Position numbers and translations under genes: made by a program. Of a stretch of DNA of 40,026 bases, positions 24,525 to 32,010 are shown piece by piece. The DNA is taken from contig SUWI01000017.1 of NCBI GenBank assembly GCA_015061565.1, positions 1 through 40,026 of the forward strand. The letters run 5' to 3'. The notes under the pieces are model-generated. The model had not been told where the DNA came from, did not search any database, and was given only the letters and a program-made list of their open reading frames with translations. The stretch comes from Lentisphaerota bacterium (lineage in GTDB: Bacteria > Verrucomicrobiota > Lentisphaeria > Victivallales > UBA1829). Position 1 is the stretch's first letter. Every line of letters begins with the position of its first letter.

Positions 24525-25070
24525 TCAGTCTTTCCGCAGGAAATTGGTGATGTCGTCACCCTTGCCGAAATATGAAGCATATTTATCGGTTGTGCTGGAA
24601 TCTGACGGCAAAGCGGTGGCAGTGATCACATCCCCTTGTCCATCCCCGACTTTCCCATCCGGGCCCACAGAACCAAGGTCATAACCGGTTTTATTGAACC
24701 TGCCCGGGATACGGTAAATGAGGGGACGTCCCCAGCCGTCAACGAAATAACCGCCTTTAGTTGCAGAATTCAAAAGCTTCTGCTCCAGATATTTGAACAA
24801 CGTACCTTTCAGATCGTCAGGAATTTCCACCTTCAATACGACAGGCTTGTTAAGATCTGACGACCCTCCGGGCAAATAAATATTGCCGTTATCCGCCTTA
24901 TATTGCCCTATTGCCAGTTCCAGCGCCTTGATGGTGGCCTGCGTCTGTGCTTCGGCGTTTTTGTTGCTGATCAGACCGATCACCCCGACCGAGATGCCGG
25001 CGAGGATCGCAATGATCGCGGCGACGGTCAGGATTTCGATCAAAGTGAAAAAATGTTTCATCGGTCTCAT
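24525..25070 (-). CDS. Type II secretion/type IV pilus pseudopilin (GspG-like)
   Basis: 181 aa from the ATG at 25070, which has AGGAG nine bases upstream; an earlier ATG at 25115 would overlap the promoter. The class III prepilin signal is short: MRPMKHFFTLIEILTVAAI, where the basic leader is followed by F-TLIE with Glu at +5 and the hydrophobic N-helix. The body GQYKADNGNIYLPGG, a glycine-rich middle, and VDGWGRPLIYRIPGRFN then DLGSVGPDGKVGDGQGD fit GspG-type major pseudopilins. It would be cleaved by a prepilin peptidase such as the one at 38656-39525. Whether it serves the adjacent secretin operon or a distant secretion machine is unknown. Many such genes are scattered singly in Lentisphaerota. 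Confidence 0.85.
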   Translation of the reverse strand: MRPMKHFFTLIEILTVAAIIAILAGISVGVIGLISNKNAEAQTQATIKALELAIGQYKADNGNIYLPGGSSDLNKPVVLKVEIPDDLKGTLFKYLEQKLLNSATKGGYFVDGWGRPLIYRIPGRFNKTGYDLGSVGPDGKVGDGQGDVITATALPSDSSTTDKYASYFGKGDDITNFLRKD

Positions 25071-25093
25071 GTTGATGTCTCCTGTTTGGTTTC

Positions 25094-25168
25094 TGACGAT
25101 ATTATACTCCGTCAAGCGGCGGAATGCAAATGAAAAACCGAATAAGGGAAGAAAAAGTTAAAGCCGGA
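25094..25168. repeat. Direct repeat unit 1, with pseudopilin promoter
   Basis: This 75-base unit recurs at 25407-25481, offset by exactly 313 bases. The first 66 bases are identical; the last nine carry two changes. Both copies bracket foldback element copy 2. The unit contains the promoter of the pseudopilin gene. Confidence 0.85.
25101..25129 (-). promoter_or_regulatory. Promoter of the pseudopilin gene
   Basis: Minus strand TTGCAT, 17 bases, TATAAT (perfect -10), 31 bases before the start codon. A duplicate of the same promoter lies at 25414-25442 on the far side of the foldback element. Confidence 0.65.
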
Positions 25169-25420
25169 GTATCACGTCAATGGAGTTGGGGATGTAAAAA
25201 TTTCTCTTCGCGAACTGAAACGGAGGATACAGAGAAAACGGAGAATACGGAGAACGCATAAGACAGGAGCGGCACCTGGATAGAAAAGCAGAATGAAAAA
25301 CCTGGTTTTCCGGGGTTCGACATGGATTCCCGCGAAACTCCGTATCCTCCGTTTTCTCCGTAAAAAAAGTTCGCGGATTCCGGGCAGACCATCTCCCCAA
25401 CTCCATTGACGATATTATAC
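25169..25420. mobile_element. Foldback/MITE-like element, copy 2
   Basis: About 250 bases, strongly similar to the element at 7031-7279. The left end is 25169-25190 (GTATCACGTCAATGGAGTT..). The right end begins at 25395 with CCCCAACTCCATTGAC and then differs from copy 1: the expected GTGATAC is replaced by GATATTATAC, which is the start of direct-repeat unit 2. The arms share TTCGCGAAC/GTTCGCGGA and ACGGAG repeats and can fold into one long hairpin. No short target duplication is seen; instead a 75-base direct repeat flanks it. It carries no transposase. Confidence 0.78.
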
Positions 25421-25481
25421 TCCGTCAAGCGGCGGAATGCAAATGAAAAACCGAATAAGGGAAGAAAAAGTTTCAGCCGGA
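25407..25481. repeat. Direct repeat unit 2, duplicated promoter
   Basis: Second copy of the unit at 25094-25168. Its first bases merge with the right end of the foldback element (shared TGACG). It holds a duplicate -10 ATTATA (25414-25419) and -35 (25437-25442) pointing through the element toward the pseudopilin gene. Confidence 0.85.
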
Positions 25482-25501
25482 AGCACCGCACTATCCAATA
25501 A

Positions 25502-25541
25502 GACTTATGGGACCTATAGGACTTATCAGACTTATAAGAAA
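25502..25541. repeat. Short 9-bp tandem repeat
   Basis: On the minus strand four 9-base units TAAGTCNNA/TAGGTCNNA follow each other (TAAGTCTGA, TAAGTCCTA, TAGGTCCCA, TAAGTCTTA). They lie just behind the stop of the MacB-like permease gene. No function can be assigned. Confidence 0.65.
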
Positions 25542-25559
25542 CCCGCCTGTCAGCAGTTC

Positions 25560-26822
25560 TCACTCCGCGCGGAGGACGTCGATGGGATTCTGCTGGGCGG
25601 CTTTCCAGGCGGGATACGTGCCGAAAATAATGCCGATGACGGCGGAGATCATCAGGGCCAGCAGGATGAACCAGATCGAAAACGCGACTGGCCAGTTGGC
25701 GTATTCGGTGACGATTTTGGCGATCAGCAGCCCGATGCCGACGCCGATGGAACCGCCGATCGAAGTCAGGAAAATGGTCTCGAACAGGAACTGCCGGATG
25801 ATGTCGCCTTTTTGGGCGCCGAGGGCGCGGCGGGTGCCGATCTCCTTGCGGCGTTCATATACATTGGCGAGCATGATGTTCATGATGCCGATGCCGCCGA
25901 CCAGCAGGGAAATGCCGGCGATGGAGCTCATGACGATGGTGAAAATGTTCTGGGTCTGTTCGCGCTGTTTCAGGATGTCCAGCGGCACGGTCATTTCCCA
26001 GTCCTTGACATTGTGTTTCTTGTTCAGATAGGCGGCGATGCGTTTGGAAGTGTAATCGATATAACTGACGTCGATGACTTTGACGATGAAAGTATCGTAT
26101 TCGACGACTTCGAGCATGGTGCGGCGTCCTACGCGCTGGACGGCGACCTTGCCGAAAATGGAATCGCTGGCTTTTTTACTGATGAAAATGCCGCTGTTGG
26201 GGGAACCCATGCCCTCGATAGAGGTGCCTTTCTGGTTTTCGAGGACGCCGACGATGACAAACGCATTGTCGCCGATGCCGATCACCTTGCCGAGGACATT
26301 GCGTTCGGTGATGGAAAAGAGGGCGCGGCGGGCGTCCATGCCGATCACGCAGACATTACGGTCGGCGTCGAGCCGCGAAAGCCAGCGTCCCTGGACGATC
26401 TCGGAACGGCTTTCATCGAGGAAATCGAGCGTGACGCCGAAAAGCGCCACATCGAGACGGATAGTGCCGCGGAGGATGGTCAGCCGGGCATTGCGGGAGG
26501 TGCAGATCGAATGCACATTGTCCATGTGGAGGATATGTTTGCGGTCGACTTCGGTGAGGCCGTAGGTTTCCAGGTTGCTGTTGTTGGAAGATTCGGATTC
26601 GTCCTTGCCGGCGGAGGGCGGCTTGCGGGTGGCGATCAGGATCTTGTCCACGCCCATGGATTCGATCTGGGCGAGTGCTTCGCGTTTGGCACCCTCGGAA
26701 ATGGAGAGCATGGCGATGACGCTGCCGACGCCGAAAATGATGCCGAGCGAGGTCAGGACGGAACGGATCTTATGCAGCATCAGGTTATGGAAGGAAAGCC
26801 AGAGCGAATCGCGGAGTTTCAT
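25560..26822 (-). CDS. MacB-like ABC transporter permease
   Basis: 420 aa with the MacB/FtsX layout: an N-terminal helix (MLHKIRSVLTSLGIIFGVGSVIAMLSISEGAKREAL), a large periplasmic domain of about 230 residues, and three helices at the C-terminus (NIFTIVMSSIAGISLLVGGIGIMNIML; RRALGAQKGDIIRQFLFETIFLTSIGGSIG; then the last helix). GIGIMNIMLANVYERRKEIGTRRALGA is the coupling block typical of MacB. The ATPase is encoded separately upstream, with a 4-base overlap. It converts ATP hydrolysis on the cytoplasmic side to motion of the periplasmic domain. Export substrate unknown. Confidence 0.9.
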   Translation of the reverse strand: MKLRDSLWLSFHNLMLHKIRSVLTSLGIIFGVGSVIAMLSISEGAKREALAQIESMGVDKILIATRKPPSAGKDESESSNNSNLETYGLTEVDRKHILHMDNVHSICTSRNARLTILRGTIRLDVALFGVTLDFLDESRSEIVQGRWLSRLDADRNVCVIGMDARRALFSITERNVLGKVIGIGDNAFVIVGVLENQKGTSIEGMGSPNSGIFISKKASDSIFGKVAVQRVGRRTMLEVVEYDTFIVKVIDVSYIDYTSKRIAAYLNKKHNVKDWEMTVPLDILKQREQTQNIFTIVMSSIAGISLLVGGIGIMNIMLANVYERRKEIGTRRALGAQKGDIIRQFLFETIFLTSIGGSIGVGIGLLIAKIVTEYANWPVAFSIWFILLALMISAVIGIIFGTYPAWKAAQQNPIDVLRAE

Positions 26823-27556
26823 GTTTCGAATTCCTCCGTCTTATGGTTGACATTGTCGATGACGCGCCATTTGCGGCCGTTGCGGAGATAGATGACGCGG
26901 TCGTATTCGGGTTCGTACTGGGGGTTGTGGGTGACCATGACGATGGTGGTGCCGGCGCGGTGGAGTTCGTGGAAAAGGGCCATGATTTCGTTGCCGGTCT
27001 TTTCATCGAGGTTGCCGGTGGGTTCGTCGGCGAGGATGAACGTGGGATTGTTGACCAGGGAGCGGGCGACGGCGACGCGCTGGCATTCGCCGCCGGAAAG
27101 CTGGGTGGGACGGTGGTCCAGACGGTGCGCGAGTTTCACTTTGGAGGCCATTTCCCGTGAGATCTCATGCCTTTTGCGGATATCCACGCCGGCGTACATC
27201 ATCGGCACTTCGATATTCTCCTGCACGGTCAGATGCGGAAAGAGATTGAAGGCCTGGAACACGAACCCGATCTTGATGTTGCGGATGGTGGTGAGTTCGC
27301 GGTCGGACAACGTCTCCACCGGCTGGCCGTCGAGACGGTAGACGCCGCCGGTGGGTTTGTCCAGCAGTCCGAGGATATTGAGCAGGGTGGATTTGCCGGA
27401 ACCGGACGAGCCCATGATGCCGATGAATTCACCGCGGCGGACTTCGAAATTGACGCCTTTGAGGACGGGGACATCCACGGTTCCGGTGTAATAAGTCTTC
27501 CGGATGTCGCTGAGATAAAGGGCTTCTTGGGCTGGAGCGGTATCAGACATTTTCAT
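26819..27556 (-). CDS. ABC transporter ATPase (MacB/LolD-like)
   Basis: 245 aa. Walker A GSSGSGKSTLLN, Q-loop near VFQAFNLFPHLTVQENIEVP, signature LSGGECQRVAVARSL and Walker B FILADEPTGNLDEKTG, then TTIVMVTHNP. This is the MacB/LolD class that drives mechanotransmission. The ATG at 27556 shares one base with the stop of the adaptor gene (TGATG); a second ATG at 27550 is equally possible. It partners the permease downstream. Confidence 0.94.
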   Translation of the reverse strand: MKMSDTAPAQEALYLSDIRKTYYTGTVDVPVLKGVNFEVRRGEFIGIMGSSGSGKSTLLNILGLLDKPTGGVYRLDGQPVETLSDRELTTIRNIKIGFVFQAFNLFPHLTVQENIEVPMMYAGVDIRKRHEISREMASKVKLAHRLDHRPTQLSGGECQRVAVARSLVNNPTFILADEPTGNLDEKTGNEIMALFHELHRAGTTIVMVTHNPQYEPEYDRVIYLRNGRKWRVIDNVNHKTEEFET

Positions 27557-29073
27557 CAGCTGGATTTGGCCTGGAAGGGACGGTAAAGGAAGACTTCGTC
27601 GCCTTCTTTCAGGCCCTCGATGATTTCAACCGAATTATCGCTGGAGGCGCCGATCTTGACGCGGACTTTTTCCGGTCCGGAGAGGGTCTTGCGGTAGACC
27701 AGCAGTTCGCCGCCTTCTTCGAACACCGCCTCGATCGGAATGGAGATCACGTCATGCAGCGTGCGGGAGACGACCTCGACCTGGACGCTCATGCCGCTGA
27801 CGATCCTGGAATTGCGGCCGTTGAACGCGACCACGGTCCGGTAGATCTTGGGGGTGCTCTTGTCCCACGGGATGGTATGGACCGGCAGCGCGGCGATGGA
27901 TTCGATGTGGCCGCGGATCTTGACGTTCTGGAGGGATTCCGGGGTGATGATGACTTTGTCGCCGATGCCGACCTTGGTGCGGTACTGCTCGGGCAGGTTG
28001 ACGTCCACGATCATCTGGCTCATGTCCGGGATGGTGATGATGACCTGTTTGCGGCGTCCGTCCATACCGACTTTTACCTCGGGATTGCCCCAGAGGCGGT
28101 CGGGGTCGCCGTAAGTGACGATGCCGTCCACCGGCGCGATCAGCTGCATCATCGGGATCCAGGAGGAATGGCGTTCGAACTGGCGTTCATTGTTGCGGAT
28201 GGTGATCTCGAGACGGTAGATCTGATTGTTTTTCTGGGTCAGCAGGGACTGGGTGCGGACGCGGGTCTTTTCGTAACCGAGTTTGGCCTGGGCGAGTTTG
28301 TTGCGCAGGTCGCGGAGCTTGTTGGGATAGGTGTAGCGTTTGAAAAGTTTTTTGGCCAGGAGTGCGGAATTGAGTTTGGTTTCGGCGGAAGTGACGTTTT
28401 TCTGGGCTTTTTCGACTTCGGCCTTGGCTTTGGCTTCAGCCTCGGAATCGGAAAAGATGGTGCTGTCGTAACTCTCCTTGGCGGTATCGTAGGCGGTCTG
28501 GGCCTCGGCCAGCGCACGTTCGGCATCGTCCACAGCCAGGGTCTGGGAATCCTTGTCGCGGGGACCTTCCAGCCGGACGTAGCGGTTGTAATCGTCAAGA
28601 CACTGGGTGACTTTGTCGCGTGCGGTGCGCATATCTTCGGAATTGGTGCTCTTCAGGACCTCGCGTTCCTCGAGCGCGATGGCGAGGTCTTTTTTGGTCT
28701 GTTCGATGGTGAGTTTGTAATCTTCGACCTTGAGCAGCAGATCGGCGGTTTCGAATTCGGCCACGACATCGCCTTTTTTGACTTTGGCATTTTCATCGAC
28801 GACTTTGACCAGTTTGGTATTGAAAGGCGCTTCCAAGGCAAGTTTGTGTTTGACTTTGGCGTTGACGCTGCCGCGGAGCATGATGCCGATCACCATGTCG
28901 CCGCGTTTCACCGGATAGATCCGGTCGGGCGCCTTGGCGGCGGCCTGTTTGCCGTCATCTTTGGTCTGACCGCGGCGGAAGACGCCGAAATAATAGACGG
29001 CGGCCGCCCCTGCCGCGATCACGATCAGGGTCAGGACGAAGGTTTTTTTCCCTTTCCAGTTCCATCCCGCCAT
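27556..29073 (-). CDS. MacA-like periplasmic adaptor (HlyD/RND membrane fusion family)
   Basis: 505 aa. One N-terminal membrane anchor (about residues 8-28, FVLTLIVIAAGAAAVYYFG). The lipoyl half-motif follows (GSVNAKVKHKLALEAPFNTKLVKVVDENAKVKKGDVVAEFE), then a long coiled-coil hairpin of about 200 residues rich in Ala, Glu and Lys, the second lipoyl half (LIAPVDGIVTYGDPD) and beta-barrel and membrane-proximal domains. The long hairpin should reach the outer-membrane channel. The start has AAGGAAAA and lies 3 bases after the secretin stop. Longer than Escherichia coli MacA (371 aa), mainly through the hairpin. Confidence 0.88.
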   Translation of the reverse strand: MAGWNWKGKKTFVLTLIVIAAGAAAVYYFGVFRRGQTKDDGKQAAAKAPDRIYPVKRGDMVIGIMLRGSVNAKVKHKLALEAPFNTKLVKVVDENAKVKKGDVVAEFETADLLLKVEDYKLTIEQTKKDLAIALEEREVLKSTNSEDMRTARDKVTQCLDDYNRYVRLEGPRDKDSQTLAVDDAERALAEAQTAYDTAKESYDSTIFSDSEAEAKAKAEVEKAQKNVTSAETKLNSALLAKKLFKRYTYPNKLRDLRNKLAQAKLGYEKTRVRTQSLLTQKNNQIYRLEITIRNNERQFERHSSWIPMMQLIAPVDGIVTYGDPDRLWGNPEVKVGMDGRRKQVIITIPDMSQMIVDVNLPEQYRTKVGIGDKVIITPESLQNVKIRGHIESIAALPVHTIPWDKSTPKIYRTVVAFNGRNSRIVSGMSVQVEVVSRTLHDVISIPIEAVFEEGGELLVYRKTLSGPEKVRVKIGASSDNSVEIIEGLKEGDEVFLYRPFQAKSS

Positions 29074-29076
29074 GAT

Positions 29077-30606
29077 TTATTTTCCTTCGTTTCCGGAAAG
29101 TTTGTCAATGGTGGGACCGTCCTGCAGGCTGCGGGGAGCAGGCCGTTTTTCCTCGCCGGCTTCATTGCCGAGCCAGGTTTCGAAAACGCTCTTGGATTTG
29201 GGATGCAGGATATTGTCGATGGTGTAGAACATTCTGCGGTCTTCCAGCTGGGCGCGGGGTTTGACATTGAAGAGGGTCCCGGAATCGCGGACGGCACGGC
29301 CGATATCCTGAATGACCGCGGCATTCTTTTCCGGATCCATCATCACCGAGTACGGCGATTTCAGGATATGGATCTTCATGAAGAAGAGCAGCTGTTTGTC
29401 GTTGACGGTTTTGGATTTGGCGGTGAAGGCCTCGCCAATGAGCGGCAGTTCGCTGAGGAACGGGGTCTTGCGGAGCTGTTCGGTGACATCGCTGGAATAG
29501 AGTCCGCCGAGCATGATGATCTCGCCGTCGGCGGCGGTCAGGGTCGTGGAAATATTCCGGATCGAAACGACCGGCACGGTGCTTTTGGCATCCTGCGTTT
29601 CGAAGGTCTGATACCGGACCGCCAGGGTGATCTCCGGTTTGATCTCGAGCCGGACGGTATCTTCGTTGATGATGACCGGTTTGATGGAAAGGTTGATGCC
29701 GGTGGATTTGAACTTGATATTCTGGGAGACCGCAGTGTTGGTCACGGCGGCTTCGGCGTATGGGATCTCTTCGCCGGTGGTCATCCTGGCGCTGGTGCCG
29801 AGATCGGCGATCAGGTTCGGGGAGGCCAGGATCTTGGCATCGGTGCTGGTGGCCAGCCAGTTCAGCGCCAGCCGCAGCTGCCGGAATCCGCCGTCGGAAT
29901 AGACTTTCGAAACCGGGAAGAAGTTGAAGCCGGAAGTCTGGCCGTTGTTGCCGGATTGTCCGGGCGCACTGAGATTGTAGCCGTAGGTGTCGACCGTGCC
30001 GGTCTTCCCGTCCTTTTCGGTATACTGTATCTCGACATCGCGTTCCTCGCCCTGTCCGATCATGATCTCGATGACCTGGGTCTCAACCAGCACCTGGGGG
30101 ATGGGCTGATCCAGGGCCATCACCGCGGCTTTGACCGCGTCCGCACGGTCTTTCGGAACATTGATCACCACGGTGTTCTGTTTTTCGGAGATCTCCACGG
30201 TTCCGGATTCGCCGACGATCCCTTCGATCGCATCCTGGGTTTTGGAATCGGCCGCCATGAAACGCAGCCGGTAAATGATCAGGCTGCGGGCCGGAGTGGT
30301 CTCATTGCCCGGCAGGTCATGCACCGAAATATAAGCCGGACGCGGTTTGAATTCCCGCGTCGGGGTGATCACCGGATTGGTCTTGCCCGTAAACAAGGCC
30401 TCAAGACGCTTGATCACGGCAATTTTGCCGGTATGACGGGCCGATTTCTCAGAAGCTTTTTTCAGTTCCGCAACGGCTTTTTCCTGATCCTTTTTCTGTA
30501 TCGGCCGCGCAGTGTCTTTCTCATCCGCGCCGAAAGCGGTTCCGGACAGGCATAATGCACACAGCAGAACTGCGGCATAAGCTCTGAAGGAGAATTCTTT
30601 CATCAT
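29077..30606 (-). CDS. Secretin-family outer membrane channel protein
   Basis: 509 aa with a signal peptide (AYAAVLLCALCLSGTAFGA). A charged region and one short ring-forming domain follow: SLIIYRLRFMAADS, then VEISEKQNTVVINVPKDRADAVKAAV. The linker PIPQVLVETQVIEIM leads into the secretin core: LNWLATSTDAKILASPNLIADLG, TGEEIPYA, LSIKPVIINEDTVRLEIKPEI, TLTAADGEIIMLGGLYSSDV and the C-terminal TPFLSELPLIGEAF (compare VPFLGDIPLLG-LF). It lacks several of the N domains of GspD and is short for that family. It is the first gene of an operon with an adaptor, ATPase and permease, an unusual partner set. Confidence 0.88.
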   Translation of the reverse strand: MMKEFSFRAYAAVLLCALCLSGTAFGADEKDTARPIQKKDQEKAVAELKKASEKSARHTGKIAVIKRLEALFTGKTNPVITPTREFKPRPAYISVHDLPGNETTPARSLIIYRLRFMAADSKTQDAIEGIVGESGTVEISEKQNTVVINVPKDRADAVKAAVMALDQPIPQVLVETQVIEIMIGQGEERDVEIQYTEKDGKTGTVDTYGYNLSAPGQSGNNGQTSGFNFFPVSKVYSDGGFRQLRLALNWLATSTDAKILASPNLIADLGTSARMTTGEEIPYAEAAVTNTAVSQNIKFKSTGINLSIKPVIINEDTVRLEIKPEITLAVRYQTFETQDAKSTVPVVSIRNISTTLTAADGEIIMLGGLYSSDVTEQLRKTPFLSELPLIGEAFTAKSKTVNDKQLLFFMKIHILKSPYSVMMDPEKNAAVIQDIGRAVRDSGTLFNVKPRAQLEDRRMFYTIDNILHPKSKSVFETWLGNEAGEEKRPAPRSLQDGPTIDKLSGNEGK

Positions 30607-30651
30607 TCCAAAACTTCTTTTTTTGTTCAGGGAATATTCACTACGGTTTAA

Positions 30652-30679
30652 AAAATAGCATCACTTTTATTATTTTCAA
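30652..30679 (-). promoter_or_regulatory. Promoter of the secretin-MacAB operon
   Basis: Minus strand TTGAAA, 16 bases, TATTTT, about 46 bases upstream of the secretin start. Confidence 0.55.
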
Positions 30680-30754
30680 GATGGAAAGCGATAAAATATC
30701 ACCAAAAAGTTATCTTGAGGGTGATGATTTTCGCAAAAGGGCGGGGATCGAGGA

Positions 30755-30783
30755 TTGCAAACCGTGCGGACAGGGATTATATT
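30755..30783 (+). promoter_or_regulatory. Promoter of polyol dehydrogenase-nadA-pheA-like operon
   Basis: TTGCAA, 17 bases, TATATT. A near-consensus sigma-70 promoter, 49 bases before the start codon. Confidence 0.65.
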
Positions 30784-30831
30784 ACAGCATGATTTCCGTT
30801 CAACCAACTAATAGAAAAAGGAAGGAGCAAC

Positions 30832-31986
30832 ATGAAAACTTTTCTCGGTATCGGACTGGGCCCCATTCAGACAGGAATCTTTGTTTCGGGCGCATCCAAG
30901 GGCGGCTTCGACCGCATCGTCGTGGCGGAAGTCGATGAAAACGTGAAAAATCCGGTCAATCAGGGCGGCGGCAAGATCACGATCAACATCGCCGCGCCGG
31001 ACCATGTGTATCAGGAGACCTGCTGCAATCTGGAACTTTACAGTCCCGCCAAGCCGGATGAACTCGAAAAGCTGATCGATGCGGCCGCCAACGCCACGGA
31101 GATCGCCACGGCGCTGCCGAGCGTGAAATTCTTCGGTCCCACCGCCGCCTGGCTGAAAGAGGGATTCCGCCGCAACCCGAACGCCACCCGTTACATCTAC
31201 ACGGCCGAAAATGACAACCATGCCGCGGAAAAACTGGAAAAGGAAGTCGGCGAAGCCTTCCCGCACACCTACTATCTGAACACCGTGATCGGCAAGATGA
31301 GCGATGTCGCCCGCGGAGAAGACGTGGCGAAACGCAACCTGGTCCCGCTGGCTCCCGGCATGGACCGCGCCCACCTGGTCGAAGAGTTCAACTGGATCCT
31401 GATCTCCACCGCCCCCGGCGTGGAAAACCGCCAGGTCAAACATCTCTACGAGAAAAAGGATCTGTTCCCCTTCGAATTCGCCAAACTCTACGGCCACAAT
31501 GCCACCCATTTCCTGCTGGGCATGCTCGGCGACTCCAAAGGACTCCGCACCATGGCCGAACTCAAACAGCATCCGGAACTGGTCGAGATCGGCCGCAAGG
31601 CGTTCATCGAAGAATCCGGCGTGGCGCTCTGCCGCAAATATGCCGGAGTCGATGACATGTTCACGGCCGACGGCATGCGCAAATATGCCGAAGGTCTGAT
31701 CGAACGCATGCAGAATCCGTATCTTTCCGATGCGATCGACCGCGTGATCCGCGACATCCCGCGCAAGCTTTCCTGGGATGACCGCACGGTCGGCACCATG
31801 CGTCTGGCCCTGAGCCAGGGCGTCAAGCCGGTCAATTTCGCCAAGGGCGCGCTGCTGGCGGCCCGCAAGCAATTCGGCAATGACGCCGAAGCGATCCGCA
31901 AAGGTTTTGCCGAACTCTGGCAGAAGGATGTGAACTCCGGCGAGGCTGCCGAAGTGCTCGCGCTCATCCTCAATGCAGAAATCTGA
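30832..31986 (+). CDS. Polyol-specific long-chain dehydrogenase (mannitol dehydrogenase-like)
   Basis: 384 aa. The N-terminus starts a Rossmann fold (FLGIGLGPIQTGIFV). Residues 218-226 are KLYGHNATH, matching the K-x4-N-x2-H catalytic signature of the polyol-specific long-chain dehydrogenases such as mannitol-1-phosphate 5-dehydrogenase (MtlD), mannitol dehydrogenase and altronate oxidoreductase. The ribosome site is AAGGAG. Likely reaction: NAD(P)-linked oxidation of a sugar alcohol, its phosphate or a hexonate; the precise substrate cannot be fixed. The next gene, nadA, starts 24 bases downstream. Confidence 0.75.
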   Translation: MKTFLGIGLGPIQTGIFVSGASKGGFDRIVVAEVDENVKNPVNQGGGKITINIAAPDHVYQETCCNLELYSPAKPDELEKLIDAAANATEIATALPSVKFFGPTAAWLKEGFRRNPNATRYIYTAENDNHAAEKLEKEVGEAFPHTYYLNTVIGKMSDVARGEDVAKRNLVPLAPGMDRAHLVEEFNWILISTAPGVENRQVKHLYEKKDLFPFEFAKLYGHNATHFLLGMLGDSKGLRTMAELKQHPELVEIGRKAFIEESGVALCRKYAGVDDMFTADGMRKYAEGLIERMQNPYLSDAIDRVIRDIPRKLSWDDRTVGTMRLALSQGVKPVNFAKGALLAARKQFGNDAEAIRKGFAELWQKDVNSGEAAEVLALILNAEI

Positions 31987-32010
31987 ATAATCTGATTCAA
32001 GGGAACTCCG

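Noticed and set aside
25169-25420. CRISPR-like or structural RNA gene at the repeat region
   Set aside because: Only two long direct units flank one hairpin element; there are no regular spacers, no cas genes, and the related copy elsewhere indicates a mobile repeat.
27754-30555. A 933-codon open frame on the plus strand opposite the adaptor and secretin genes, and similar long antisense frames at 4100-6061, 8885-10852, 22285-24465 and 30808-32739
   Set aside because: They mirror well-recognised genes. GC-rich codon use suppresses stops on the opposite strand. The translations show no domains and low complexity.
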